Part shown: in pieces, positions 1-10,096 of the stretch
Layout: every line of letters begins with the position of its first letter
Numbering within the stretch: the first letter of the stretch is position 1
NCBI RefSeq assembly: GCF_031755915.1
Contig: NC_083389.1
Span: 1,426,001-1,490,000 of the forward strand
Direction: 5' to 3'
Source: Ziziphus jujuba
Taxonomy: Eukaryota; Streptophyta; Magnoliopsida; Rosales; Rhamnaceae
Length of the DNA: 64,000 nt
Notes under the pieces: model-generated
The model's input: only the letters and a program-made list of their open reading frames with translations
Database searches by the model: none
What the model was told of the DNA's origin: nothing
Translations under genes and position numbers: made by a program

Positions 1-744
1 TTCTTTCTATAACCTCCTGTCTGGCGGTACCTTGGGACGCTGGGTACTGTTGGCGCCACTGGTATATAGTGGGTGCATCAAATGATTTTCAGAACTGTGT
101 TTTAAAAATAAAATGTTTGGAAACTGTATTGGAAAAATAAAATTAATTATTACTGTTCGGATATTTATTTGATGTCTTGGTTTTCGGGGAATATGAATAA
201 AGGGTTTTGTGAAAATGTTTTAAAAGGGGAACCTTTCCAACTGAGAGAATTGTAAGGGTTTTGAGAGAAATTATTATTTTCAAATAATTATTATTTATAC
301 TTATTACTGTGATATTATATGGTATAGTAGTAGGGTCGCTCACTGAGATGATTAGCATCTCACACTCTTAAATTCCGTTCCTCTAGGTACCAGGTTGTCG
401 GCGTTCACTTGGAGCGGACTTGATCTTCCTCGCTGTTTTAGTTCGTGCTGTACCATGTTTTTCTTTTATTGCAGTTGTAATATTTCTTTCGTTCTTGTTG
501 TATTTATTATGCACTGGATTACTGTATTTATTTTGAAGTGCTGCAATTTGTGGAATCAATTTGTAGTATTGTGGGAGGAATAAGGGGATATTTTTGACGT
601 GTGTTTTCAGTGCAGGTAAATTTATGGTAAGTAAATCCCTTAGGGGAGGTGCTGCCGGATTTTCCGTTGGAAGGTTCGGTGGTATTTCCCTGGGATCAGG
701 GCTTGTCTAGGGTTCCGGGGAAGAATTCTGGACGGGTCCTGACA
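1..744 (+). repeat. 5' LTR of element 1, 3' portion only
   Basis: This is the end of a long LTR, closing with CTGACA at 739-744 just before the primer-binding site. It aligns without gaps to the last 744 bases of the right LTR. The missing first 2.2 kb should lie left of the window. Confidence 0.92.
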
Positions 745-745
745 G

Positions 746-757
746 TTGGTATCAGAG
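746..757 (+). promoter_or_regulatory. Primer-binding site of element 1 (initiator tRNA-Met type)
   Basis: TTGGTATCAGAG starts two bases after the LTR end. It is complementary to the 3' end of plant initiator tRNA-Met, the usual minus-strand primer of many Gypsy elements. The match fades after GAG. Confidence 0.85.
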
Positions 758-1584
758 ATCTAGGTTCTAGTATTCCTAAGGGACTGTGCATTGTTGTGCA
801 TCCTATCCGTGTTTAATCTCTCGTTTTACCCGTGTGAAAGCGTTCTTTCTGTTTGTCTCGAAGTAAATTCGTTGCTCGAGTTTGAATAACTCTAATCTTC
901 GAGGGTATCAATTAGGATCATCTAGCCTAACGGGAAATTCCTATGGCCTAGTCGATGGTCGAGGATGCCTTTTCTTTTTGAAGGTCAAGCTTATCATCGT
1001 GAATGGTATCTGTTTCGTTCATGGAGAAGAAGGATGATTGCCTAAGGATGTGTGTCGATCGATTTCAAGGCGTCAAAATATTTTCCCGATCGATTATCAA
1101 AATTTAAATGCTTTTCAAAGTGGTATTTGAAATTAAAGGTGTTTTATTCAAGTATTTTTGGTTTGTGCTCGTACATGTATCTGTATGTTATATTGTTGAT
1201 ATTATACTGCACCATATGGAGGCGGCGAACCAATGTGGTCCATGTAGAGCTAGCCCCATGATCATGTTGCCTACGAGCCCAGGGAATTGGACGGCCAATA
1301 TAGGCAACCACCCTGGTTTGTATTGGTAGCAGAGTGTCGGCGACAGTTGGAATCATGGATTACGTAACATGTAGAAGGTGTCGTACGTACCTCCATTACA
1401 AGCGTGCATATTTTATTTTATGCAATGGATTTTAAGATATGATTTTCAATGTGGAGTTTTAACAATTGCCTATGCAAGTTAGGTATATTGAAAAATATAT
1501 TTTATTATTTGTTTTATGTTATGGTTTTTCCAAGAGCGACTTAAGGGTTAAGTATCGCCAGTCGAGAATCCAAAGCAGGGTATT
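758..1584 (+). other. Untranslated leader of element 1
   Basis: No coding stretch is recognisable. There are short frames only, and a segment at about 1205-1400 has a pattern slightly reminiscent of the GC-rich middle of an LTR. I treat this as leader plus decayed retroelement DNA. Confidence 0.5.
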
Positions 1585-1830
1585 GTTGAGTTCAAAAAGG
1601 GGATCCTAAAGGACGCATGTGATTCAATGTATGCGATACATCCCAAGGGTATAAAGATGTATGGAATGCTCACTAGATGACATTGTGGTTTGGCATGATA
1701 AAGGAAGTTGCAAGATCCGAATAAAGGTACTTAGGTCACCGATAAGTAAAAGTAGGGAGATGTAAATATGGATTTCGTGCTTAAACTATCATTCACAAAG
1801 AGAAGGTACGACAGTGTTTAGAGAATCAAG
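1585..1830 (+). pseudogene. Decayed integrase fragment (first copy in element 1)
   Basis: The stretch is colinear with the better-preserved integrase at about 2955-3245. Shared landmarks are the ATGTATGCGAT block at 1627, which corresponds to the first His of the HHCC zinc finger, the TGGATTTCGTGCTTAA block corresponding to the MDFV catalytic-Asp segment, and AGAAGGTACGACAG. The region between the finger and the core is shortened, and stop codons and indels break every frame. The decay is far worse than in the second copy only 1.3 kb away, although both lie inside one young element. The two were therefore probably brought together before the last transposition. Confidence 0.7.
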
Positions 1831-2648
1831 CAAGCTTCGGATAGCAACTAAAGTTCTACTTGGTGGTTGATGAGGTTAATGAGATGAGGATGATTCCTTA
1901 GGCATGGTTGGATGTTTAAGCATGGTTATTTTCATTCTAGAAGCTAAGATCTTGATATCTTATTTCCTTGGAGATTTAAGGTTCGTATTGGTGGTGCTTT
2001 ATCGATTCAAGGTGGTTGATATTGTTGGTGATAATTTACAATGATAAGGAGTATGATTTTTGGGACGGAGTTAGAATTTAAGAAGTGTGGAATACTTTAT
2101 TGGGTTAAGGATCTAGTGATTTGTTCATAGTATTGGTGGTGATGCTAGAATTAAGATTTACATTTCTTATTGCTTGAGGTGTGGATTCATGGAATTTATT
2201 TGAAATAAGGGAAACTTAGGGTTTTCAAGAATGGTATTTGGATGTTGAGAAATTTTATTTATGACCTTGATGAATTTAGTTAAAAGAAAGATTGATGTTT
2301 GTCGAGGTTAAGACTATTGGTTAATCAATGAGGAGCAAGGGTTTTATAATTGTAAGTACTAGGAGGGTAATCGAAGACAAGTGAATTAATCTCAACCTTA
2401 ACTTGGTGATACCAGTATTTGAGGAAATTAGACTTAAGTTCTAATCTTACCTTTTGGATTGCTGATCGAGTTACGAGAGTTGGTTGTTGGTTTAAGGATG
2501 CATGCTTTAGAAGCACCTTATGGTTAGCGTTCGACTATGATCAAGACTTGCAGATCGTGTTCTCGTGGACCAATTTGACTATCCTTAATTAGTGGGCATG
2601 AGAAGGAAAGTTGCACAAGAGGGAAGTTAAAGTCACTATTAGGCGAAT
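1831..2648 (+). other. Decayed element 1 interior without a readable frame
   Basis: About 800 bases lie between the two integrase copies. The last part runs into the RNase H end at about 2645. I see no usable ORF and no RNA gene. It is most likely degenerate pol sequence. Confidence 0.45.
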
Positions 2649-3340
2649 GTAGTGGCAAATGCTTTGAGTAGGAAGGCTACTGGATCCCTTGCTCACATCC
2701 AAGTCATCCAACTACCTCTCATGGTGGAGTTGAAGAAGATGGGGGTGTTAATGCATATGCATCCTTTAGGAGTTCTCATGGCTAGCTTCCAGGTACGACC
2801 GGTGTTGGTGGATCGTATAGTAGAGACCCAAATGGAAGATCCTAAGTTGAGGACAATTAAGGGCAAGGTACAAGAAGGTCTTGATCCGGAATTTTCCATA
2901 AGGAGGGATGGAGCCCTCGTGTATAAAGGACGACTTTGCGTTCCGGATATCCCAGGACTCAAGAAGGAGATTTTGGAGGAGGCGCATAGCTCGATGTATG
3001 CGATGCATCCTGGGAGTACCAAGATGTACTGGACGCTTGTTAAGTATTATTGGTGGATTGGTATGAAGAGAGAAGTGGCAGACTTCGTATCAAAGTGTTT
3101 GATTTGTCAACAAGTGAAAGCAGAAAGACAGAAGCCTTTGGAACTACTCCAATCTTTACCGATTCCCGTGTGGAAGTGGGAAGAACTCAACATGGACTTC
3201 GTATTCAAGCTTCCTTCCACACCTAGAAGGTACGACGGCATTTGGGTAATCATTGATCGTCTCACCAAGTCGGCACACTTCCTACCGGTACGAGAACGTT
3301 TTTCACCCGAGAAGTTAGCCCAGTTGTTCGTGCAAGGCAT
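2649..3340 (+). pseudogene. RNase H C-terminus plus N-terminal integrase (second copy)
   Basis: The frame begins with the conserved end of Gypsy RNase H (NALSRK, normally preceded by VAD) and a connection. The integrase HHCC zinc finger follows (HSSMYAMHPG, then CLICQQVK). Next come the linker PLELLQSLPIPVWKWEEL, the first catalytic Asp (NMDFV) and the segment IDRLTKSAHFLPV. It stops at LAQLFVQ, before the second Asp and the catalytic Glu, so it cannot integrate. At about 3340 it is fused to gag sequence in a different frame, and the ORF then reads 30-odd meaningless residues. The lineage is of the Tekay/chromovirus type. Its place upstream of gag is the reverse of normal order. Confidence 0.85.
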
Positions 3341-3341
3341 A

Positions 3342-4339
3342 CGTGGGATCAGTTCAAGATTGCCTTCTCTACTGAGTTTTGTCCTCCTACCTACCGTGAA
3401 GCAAGAAGGAGAGAGTTCGAGGAACTACGACAGGGGAACATGACGGTGACAGAGTACGAGAGGAGATTCCGAGAACTATCAGAATTCTACATGCACCTAA
3501 TTCCCGACGATCACACGAAGAAGGTGAGGTTCATAGACGGATTGAAAGAGAGCATCGGCTACACCCTTTCTGGATCAGTACATCCCACCTATCAGTCCGC
3601 CAGGGATGCAGCGCTCGAGCTAGAGAGACAGGAGGAGATACACAGACCCTCGAGGCGCAGATCTTTCGAAGGTTCGTATAGCGGAGTACCTCGACAGGGG
3701 GCAGCTAAGAAAGGCCATAGCTCAGGCTCAGACAGTGATGGGTTAAGCCCACGAGGCAGATTCCAGAGGAGAGATAGTTATCGTATGCCCCAGCCAGCTC
3801 GCCATTCGATCAGTGTGGATACAAGCTCGTATCAGCAGTCACGCATTGGTTCTCCGCGGATTTGTCCACTTTGTAGGGGGAATCATTCTGGGCAGTGTCA
3901 GATGGATGGTTTATGCTTTCGGTATGGGCAGCCAGGCCACATAAGGAGGGAATGCCCTTATGGTAGCGGCAGTGTGCTAGAAGCAGGTCGACGGACACAG
4001 CATACGGGGATATTTCCAGGACAGAGTTCCCAGGGGAGTCAGCCAGTAGGAGTTTCTTCGGGATCAGTCCAGCCGTCTGCAGGATCGAGTCGAGGTAGAG
4101 GAAGGAGACCCCAGCAGACAAGTCAAGGCCGGGTGTTTGCTATGACGCAGCATGGAGCCAGGACTACGCCCGACGATTTCACAGATCAAGTGATGGAAGC
4201 AGACCTGATCCTGTTGGATCTATCCGGACTTGAAGTAGTGTTGGGCATGGATTGGTTGGCAAGGAACTACTTAGTCGAGGAAGCGACATGGGAGCCCGAA
4301 GCGCAGGTGCGTGATCAGAACCCTTGTTTGTTCCAGTGA
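3342..4339 (+). pseudogene. gag (capsid and zinc knuckle) fused to a protease scrap and the pol C-terminus
   Basis: The gag frame is open from the integrase junction at about 3342; its first ATG is at 3440. It starts inside the capsid domain (TWDQFKIAFSTEF, then MTVTEYERRFREL), so the N-terminus of gag is gone. A basic Ser/Arg-rich segment and a CCHC zinc knuckle (CFRYGQPGHIRREC, about 3918-3959) follow. After TTPDDFTDQ comes the end of the protease domain (DLSGLEVVLGMDWL); the catalytic DSG triad has been deleted. At about 4268 the frame jumps to the last residues of pol (EEATWEPE, then NPCLF). The stop is TGA at 4337-4339. The only intact function would be RNA binding and packaging. Confidence 0.85.
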
Positions 4340-4368
4340 CGCGCGGAAATTTCGAGGATGAAATTTTT

Positions 4369-4383
4369 GTAAGGGGGGAAGGC
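4369..4383 (+). promoter_or_regulatory. Polypurine tract of element 1
   Basis: A run of purines (AAGGGGGGAAGG) lies directly upstream of the right LTR start. This is the expected plus-strand primer position. Confidence 0.75.
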
Positions 4384-4427
4384 TGTAACACCCCGTCCCG
4401 AATCGCACCGGAATCCGTGCACGTTGA

Positions 4428-4500
4428 TCGTTGACTGTTGACCGTTGACCAAAGGGGTCAAAAGTTGACTTTTTGACTCGGTGGGAATTTCGAGTTGACC
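4428..4500 (+). promoter_or_regulatory. Cluster of TTGAC (W-box-like) motifs in the LTR
   Basis: Within about 75 bases TTGAC occurs repeatedly on the plus strand (GTTGACT, GTTGACC, GTTGACC, GTTGACT, GTTGACC), plus TTTGACT and an inverted TCAA. TTGAC(C/T) is the core bound by WRKY factors. The arrangement suggests a stress-responsive LTR enhancer; this is inference. Confidence 0.5.
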
Positions 4501-5380
4501 AGGGTACCGTGGCGAAGTGCATGACGCCCTGAGTTCGTAGACTAGTAGCACGTCGAAAACGGAGCTACGGTTTGAAAGTTATGGGCAAAACAAGTTGAAG
4601 TGTAAACTGTCTAAAAGGTGCCGGGAGTTGACTTTTTCTTGTGATGTAATTGTGAGTTGACTCTTGTATGGTTGTAAAGTACTCGTCGATACGAGTTCAT
4701 AGACTAGCGGCACGCTTAAATCGGACATGTGGTTAAAAAGTTATGGACGTTTGAAGTTTACCGGATACCGTATTATTTTAATGTTTTTGGGTCGTGAACA
4801 GTGAAATACCACGTGTCAGCTTCTGAGTGGTCCAAGTGGCATGAACAGTGTCACGCAGGGTTTTAATTTTGAAAAACTCTCGGGGAAGAGAGAGAAAGAG
4901 AGAGAAGAGAGAGAAAGAGAGAGAGGAGAGAGAAAGAGAGGACCCGCCGGCCGCCGGTCATTTTCACGTTTTCCGGCCTAGTTACTGTACACGCGCCGGC
5001 CAGCCAGATTGCCCACCTCATTTCCGGCAAAACCTCCAAATTTCACGGCAAACGGCCGCCGAACGCGCTCGGATCGGACGTCCGAAGTTTGGCGGCGATT
5101 TTTCCCCCTCCACCGTCGGCCACCGCGAATCGGCACTATTTCGGCCGATATACAGTACACGCGCCATACACCCAGCATCCTCTCCTCAAGTCCGGCCTAC
5201 CCACCAAAAATCACGGCCATCGGACCACCGACGCGCCGGGATCGGAGCGTTTTCCGACGAGGGGTCGAAAATCTTCAAACGGTGATTTCTCCGCCGTCCG
5301 ACCTCCGTTTTGCTCACCGTCGGTCCCGTTGGATTGCTCTCCTCACGATCTACAAATCTGCAAAATTTCACAGCAAACGG

Positions 5381-5456
5381 CCACCGCCGGAAAATACTGT
5401 TCCGGCGACGATTGCCGGTGACCGCGGCCCACCGCCGGAAAATACTGTTCCGGCGA
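5381..5456 (+). repeat. 28-base direct repeat in the GC-rich part of the LTR
   Basis: An identical 28-mer starting CCACCGCCGGAAAATACTG occurs at 5381-5408 and 5429-5456, a 48-base period. It lies in the putative transcribed leader of the LTR. Confidence 0.8.
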
Positions 5457-7356
5457 GTACCCGAAAATTCCGGCCAGCTCCAGTCCGCAGTATTCGACCT
5501 CCTGAACCCAAATCCGACTTCCGTTTCCACCAATTCGCGACGGTTTGGGAGAATTGGGGAGCCGAAACCCGAAAAGCTTCCCGATAAAATTCCGACCCCG
5601 TCGGGTACGATCATTGGAAATTAAGACCGGATCTGTGATTAGCATCACTCGAGCTTCGATTCGGTATATAATTCGTAAATTTTAGTTATCGTTTGGTGTT
5701 CGCTCCCCGGGTACCCATTTGGGGATTACCCGAATAAAATATTAATATTTGTGGTTTTGGTACTGTGGATGTTTTAGGTGCACGTGCAAGTAGCGGAGTC
5801 GATCCTGCGGAGGATCTTGATTGAGATACGTGCACAAGGTGAGTGACCCACCTTCAAATTAATTTTGGGTAATTTAATTGATGAATATATTATGTGTGAA
5901 TTAAATATTTGGAATTTAATTTCTATGTGCCAAATATTTATTGGATTTATTGTAGAATTATTTATGAATTTATTGGATTTAAGAAAATGCGAATTCTACA
6001 AAATTATGCCGTGTGGAATTATTTTATGGTTTTGAGGATTTTGAAATTGGTGTGGTTTTAATGGTAAATTGGGCATGATTTGATTTTCAAATATTTCAAA
6101 GAAAATATTTGGTTATATTGGTGATTTCAATTTTTATAAAATATGCCCATGGAATATTATGAGATTTGATTATGATATTTCGAGAAATTATTTATACTAT
6201 TGGGAAAATGTGGATATTTGAATTGATGGATTTGGAAGTTGGTGGATTTGAAAATCATAGAATTTATGGTATGGATTATAAGAAAATTGTGGAGAATTTC
6301 CCAGTTCAAGCGGATGGATTATGCCCGCTATGCTTATGAAAAATGTGAAATTTGTTTTATGATTTAAATTTATGGATTTTATAATTTTTAGATGCACCGT
6401 GCACGTACTGGTGTTCTGATTATGTGATATGGTATATGTGATATGGTTAGTGTGCACACGGTTGTGATTAGCGCGCAGGTGGGTGTGAGTAGCGCGCGGT
6501 TGATATTATGAGGGTGTCCTGTGGATGCCATCGGAGAGGGCGGCCACCCCCCTTTGGCCGGGACACCAGGTTAGCAGCGGCGCAGTGGGACGCCACGCGA
6601 CCGTATGCCGGTTTCTTTCTATAACCTCCTGTCTGGCGGTACCTTGGGACGCTGGGTACTGTTGGCGCCACTGGTATATAGTGGGTGCATCAAATTATTT
6701 TCAGAACTGTGTTTTAAAAATAAAATGTTTGGAAACTGTATTGGAAAAATAAAATTAATTATTACTGTTCGGATATTTATTTGATGTCTTGGTTTTCGGG
6801 GAATATGAATAAAGGGTTTTGTGAAAATGTTTTAAAAGGGGAACCTTTCCAACTGAGAGAATTGTAAGGGTTTTGAGAGAAATTATTATTTTCAAATAAT
6901 TATTATTTATACTTATTACTGTGATATTATATGGTATAGTAGTAGGGTCGCTCACTGAGATGATTAGCATCTCACACTCTTAAATTCCGTTCCTCTAGGT
7001 ACCAGGTTGTCGGCGTTCACTTGGAGCGGACTTGATCTTCCTCGCTGTTTTAGTTCGTGCTGTACCATGTTTTTCTTTTATTGCAGTTGTAATATTTCTT
7101 TCATTCTTGTTGTATTTATTATGCACTGGATTACTGTATTTATTTTGAAGTGCTGCAATTTGTGGAATCAATTTGTAGTATTGTGGGAGGAATAAGGGGA
7201 TATTTTTGACGTGTGTTTTCAGTGCAGGTAAATTTATGGTAAGTAAATCCCTTAGGGGAGGTGCTGCCGGATTTTCCGTTGGAAGGTTCGGTGGTATTTC
7301 CCTGGGATCAGGGCTTGTCTAGGGTTCCGGGGAAGAATTCTGGACGGGTCCTGACA

Positions 7357-9818
7357 GTAAATCAATCAAAAAAGATATAAAAGAATTAAAAATTCAACCT
7401 ACATCCTCTAATCAAACTCTATATCCCCAACCTACACTTAAAAAATGGCACATTCAAATCACCATAGTCATTCAAAATTTTCAATTATCAACTATTGCAC
7501 TTTTAGACTCTGGTGCAGATTTAAACTGTGTTCAAGAAGGTCTTGTACCTAGTAAATATTATACCAAAACCAAAGAAAAATTAAATTCTGCCAATGGTAG
7601 TAAAATGGATTTAAAGTATCAAATCAATCAAGCCCATATTTGCCACCAAAATGTTTGTTTTATCACCTCCTTTGTTCTAATTAAAAATTTAATAGATCCA
7701 GCCATATTAGGCACTCCTTTTCTCTCTTTGTTATACCCCTTCACCACAGAACATGATGGAATCATTAGTCACCCTTTAGGTGAAAAAATCAAATTTAAAT
7801 TTATTCAGAAATCAAAAAATATACAACAAAATTCTAATTTAAAAACATTTAATTTCATTCAACATAAAACTAAACACCTACATTATTTACAAGACGAAAT
7901 TAAATATAAACACATCGAAAATCAATTATCTACCTCTTATAATCAACAAAAAATCAATGATTTCCAACAACATTTAATCAAAGAAATCTGTGCTGACATC
8001 CCTAATGCCTTTTGGCATAGAGCTAAATATATTGTTCAACTTCCTTATATAAAAGATTTTGATGAACGAAACATTCCAACTAAGGCCCGAGCCATCCAAA
8101 TGAATCACTAATTAATGGAATACTGCAAAACAGAAATCAATGATCTTTTAAAGAAAAAATTAATTCGTCCTAGTGAATCCCCTTGGTCTTGTTCTGCTTT
8201 TTATGTCCAAAAAAATGCTGAATTAGAAAGAGGCTCCCCTAGATTAGTAATCAATTATAAACCCTTGAACAAGTGTCTTCAATGGATTAGGTATCCTATT
8301 CCAAATAAACAAGATTTAATCAAAAGACTTAATCAAGCTACTATTTTTTCCAAATTTGATATGAAATCAGGATTTTGGCAAATAGAAATCAATGAATCAG
8401 AAAGATATAAAACCGCTTTTGATACTCCATTTGGTCATTATGAATGGAATGTAATGCCCTTTGGTTTAAAAAATGCTCCTAGTGAATTCCAACATATGAT
8501 GAATGACATCTTTAATCAATACAGTCATTTTACCATTGTTTGTATAGATGATGTCTTAATTTATTCACAATCCATAGATCAACATTGGAAACATTTAACA
8601 ACATTTTTAAACATAATCAAACAACATGGTTTAGTTGTTTCTGCCTCTAAGCTCAAATTATTCCAAACCAAAATCAGATTTTTAGGCTTTAATATTTACC
8701 AATCCCAAATCACTCCTATCACAAGAGCCATTGAATTTGCTAACAAATTTCCTGATGAAATTTTAGATAAAAATCAATTACAAAGATTTTTAGGATCTTT
8801 AAATTATATTGCTGAATTTTATAATAATTTAAGAATCAAATGTAAACCTTTGTTTGATCGTTTAAAATCAGAACCTCCACCTTGGTCTTCCACTCATACT
8901 AAGCTTGTTCAAGAAATCAAACTCCATGTTAAGACTCTTCCTTGTCTTGGCATCCCTTCCCCTTCTGCATTCAAAATTGTTCAAACTGATGCCTCCGACA
9001 TAGGTTTTGGAGGGATTCTATTACAAAAAATCAACTCTGATTCTCCAGAACAAATCGTCCGGTTTCATTCTGGAACATGGACATCTTCTCAAATCAATTA
9101 TAGTACTATTAAAAAAGAAATTTTATCTTTAGTATTATGTGTATCCAAATTTCAAGATGATTTACTTAATCAAAAATTTTTAGTTCGCATTGATTGCCAA
9201 AGTGCCAAATATATCTTAGAAAAAGATGTTCAAAATCTTGCATCTAAACAGATTTTTGCCCGATGGCAAGCTATCTTAAGTGTTTTTGACTTTGACATTG
9301 CATACATTAAAGGAAATCAAAACTGCATACCTGATTTCCTAACCCGAGAATTTTTACAGGAAAAGAAATCTCTCTACAGGATTATCATGCCTCCCAAGAA
9401 AAAGGGGTCATCAACCCCAAAGGAATCATTGATTCCTCCTCCCAATCACAAGGGATCATCTATCCCTCTTTCTCAACACCACATCCAATCACCCCATAAT
9501 CAAAAACTCCCTGATGAGGATCAAATAACCAAAAATCAATCCATAATTCCCATAGAATCCACTCATCTTACTCATCCTATCCCAATCAGTCAAATCAATT
9601 ATCAAACCGCTTTGACCAAACCATACAATCCATACAGTTTAACATCTAGCCAACCATTCACCCCTCTTGCCCAATCACAAACCAAATCAACCCCTTATTT
9701 TGAAATTACCAAAAACCTTTTATTCTACTCTGTTCTTATTTTTGTTCTTCATATCCATATCTCTATCTCTGTTCTTCATAATATTGGTGCTTCTCCCCTG
9801 TTGGTATCAGAGCCATAA
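7357..9818 (+). pseudogene. Pararetroviral protease-RT-RNase H polyprotein segment
   Basis: One frame is open from the left junction (7359) to 9818, except for a single TAA at 8109-8111. Domains in order: the aspartic protease with DSGA at 7506-7517; the reverse transcriptase with PRLVINYKPLN, FDMKSGFWQIEI, NVMPFGLKNAPSEFQ and the catalytic IDDV at 8544-8555; then RNase H with TDAS (catalytic Asp at 8988) and a late Asp in IPDFLTREF. No integrase follows, as expected for Caulimoviridae. A basic Pro/Lys-rich tail (MPPKKKGSS, about 9388) follows, and the frame then runs through a hydrophobic leader-like stretch into the primer-binding site, so the real C-terminus is uncertain. The coat-protein region upstream is cut off by element 1. 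Confidence 0.88.
9802..9814 (+). promoter_or_regulatory. Pararetroviral primer-binding site (tRNA-Met)
   Basis: TGGTATCAGAGCC matches the complement of the 3' end of initiator tRNA-Met, which primes minus-strand synthesis in Caulimoviridae. It lies about 280 bases upstream of the movement-protein start. By convention this is the numbering origin of the viral genome. Confidence 0.85.
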
Positions 9819-10096
9819 GTGTTCCGATCTATATGCTTACTACTTCTTTTAGCACCCGTAGAGTATTATATCTGTTTAATTCATTCATTTCCTTGTCTTA
9901 ATTTCTAAAGGTTTATTAAGCCAACTTTATTGTTGTCATTCGTGTTCGTCCCTAGCTGAACAGTAAATGGTCCGTGTCTGAACAATAAGTCCCAGGTGAG
10001 GCATGAGAGGAGCGGTCTGAGAGGTCAAGGGAAGAGAGCAATCATATGTCAATAGTAAATTTGAATTAATAAAGTTTTAAAAATTAAAATTTGAAA
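9819..10096 (+). other. Leader between primer-binding site and movement protein (copy a)
   Basis: The segment is noncoding. Its last part (9971-10096), starting TCCGTGTCTGAACAATAAG, recurs nearly unchanged at 16066-16191 and partly at 16959-17028. Each complete copy ends just before an ATGGATA start codon. Confidence 0.75.

Larger units (their letters stand above)
1..7356 (+). mobile_element. Element 1: young, non-autonomous Ty3/Gypsy retrotransposon (left end outside window)
   Basis: The window opens inside the left LTR (1-744). That stretch matches 6613-7356 at a constant offset of 6612 with no gaps and only two differences that I found (84 versus 6696, 491 versus 7103). The interior is 745-4383, with a primer-binding site next to the left LTR and a purine tract next to the right LTR. 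A Gypsy element should read gag-protease-RT-RNase H-integrase. Here a decayed integrase copy (about 1585-1830) is followed by RNase H end plus integrase (2649-3340), then gag (3342-4220), then a scrap of protease and the extreme pol C-terminus. RT is absent. I infer a chimeric element mobilised in trans. Its 3' LTR abuts pararetroviral coding sequence at 7357. Confidence 0.88.
4384..7356 (+). repeat. 3' LTR of element 1 (complete, about 2.97 kb)
   Basis: It begins TGTAACACCCCG and ends CCTGACA, the TG...CA form common in chromovirus LTRs. Inside are a cluster of TTGAC motifs (4428-4500), a GA microsatellite (about 4880-4950), a GC-rich block (about 4940-5600) with a 28-base direct repeat, and an AT-rich 3' third. 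Several overlapping frames in the GC-rich block look coding only because stops are rare there. Confidence 0.93.

Noticed and set aside
143..583. Small frames repeated at 6755-7195
   Set aside because: They are identical because they lie in the two LTR copies; no sign of coding function.
4848..5648. Several overlapping open frames of 100 to 190 codons in the GC-rich block
   Set aside because: They lie inside an LTR, overlap on both strands, are low complexity or arise from scarcity of stops in GC-rich DNA, and match no family.
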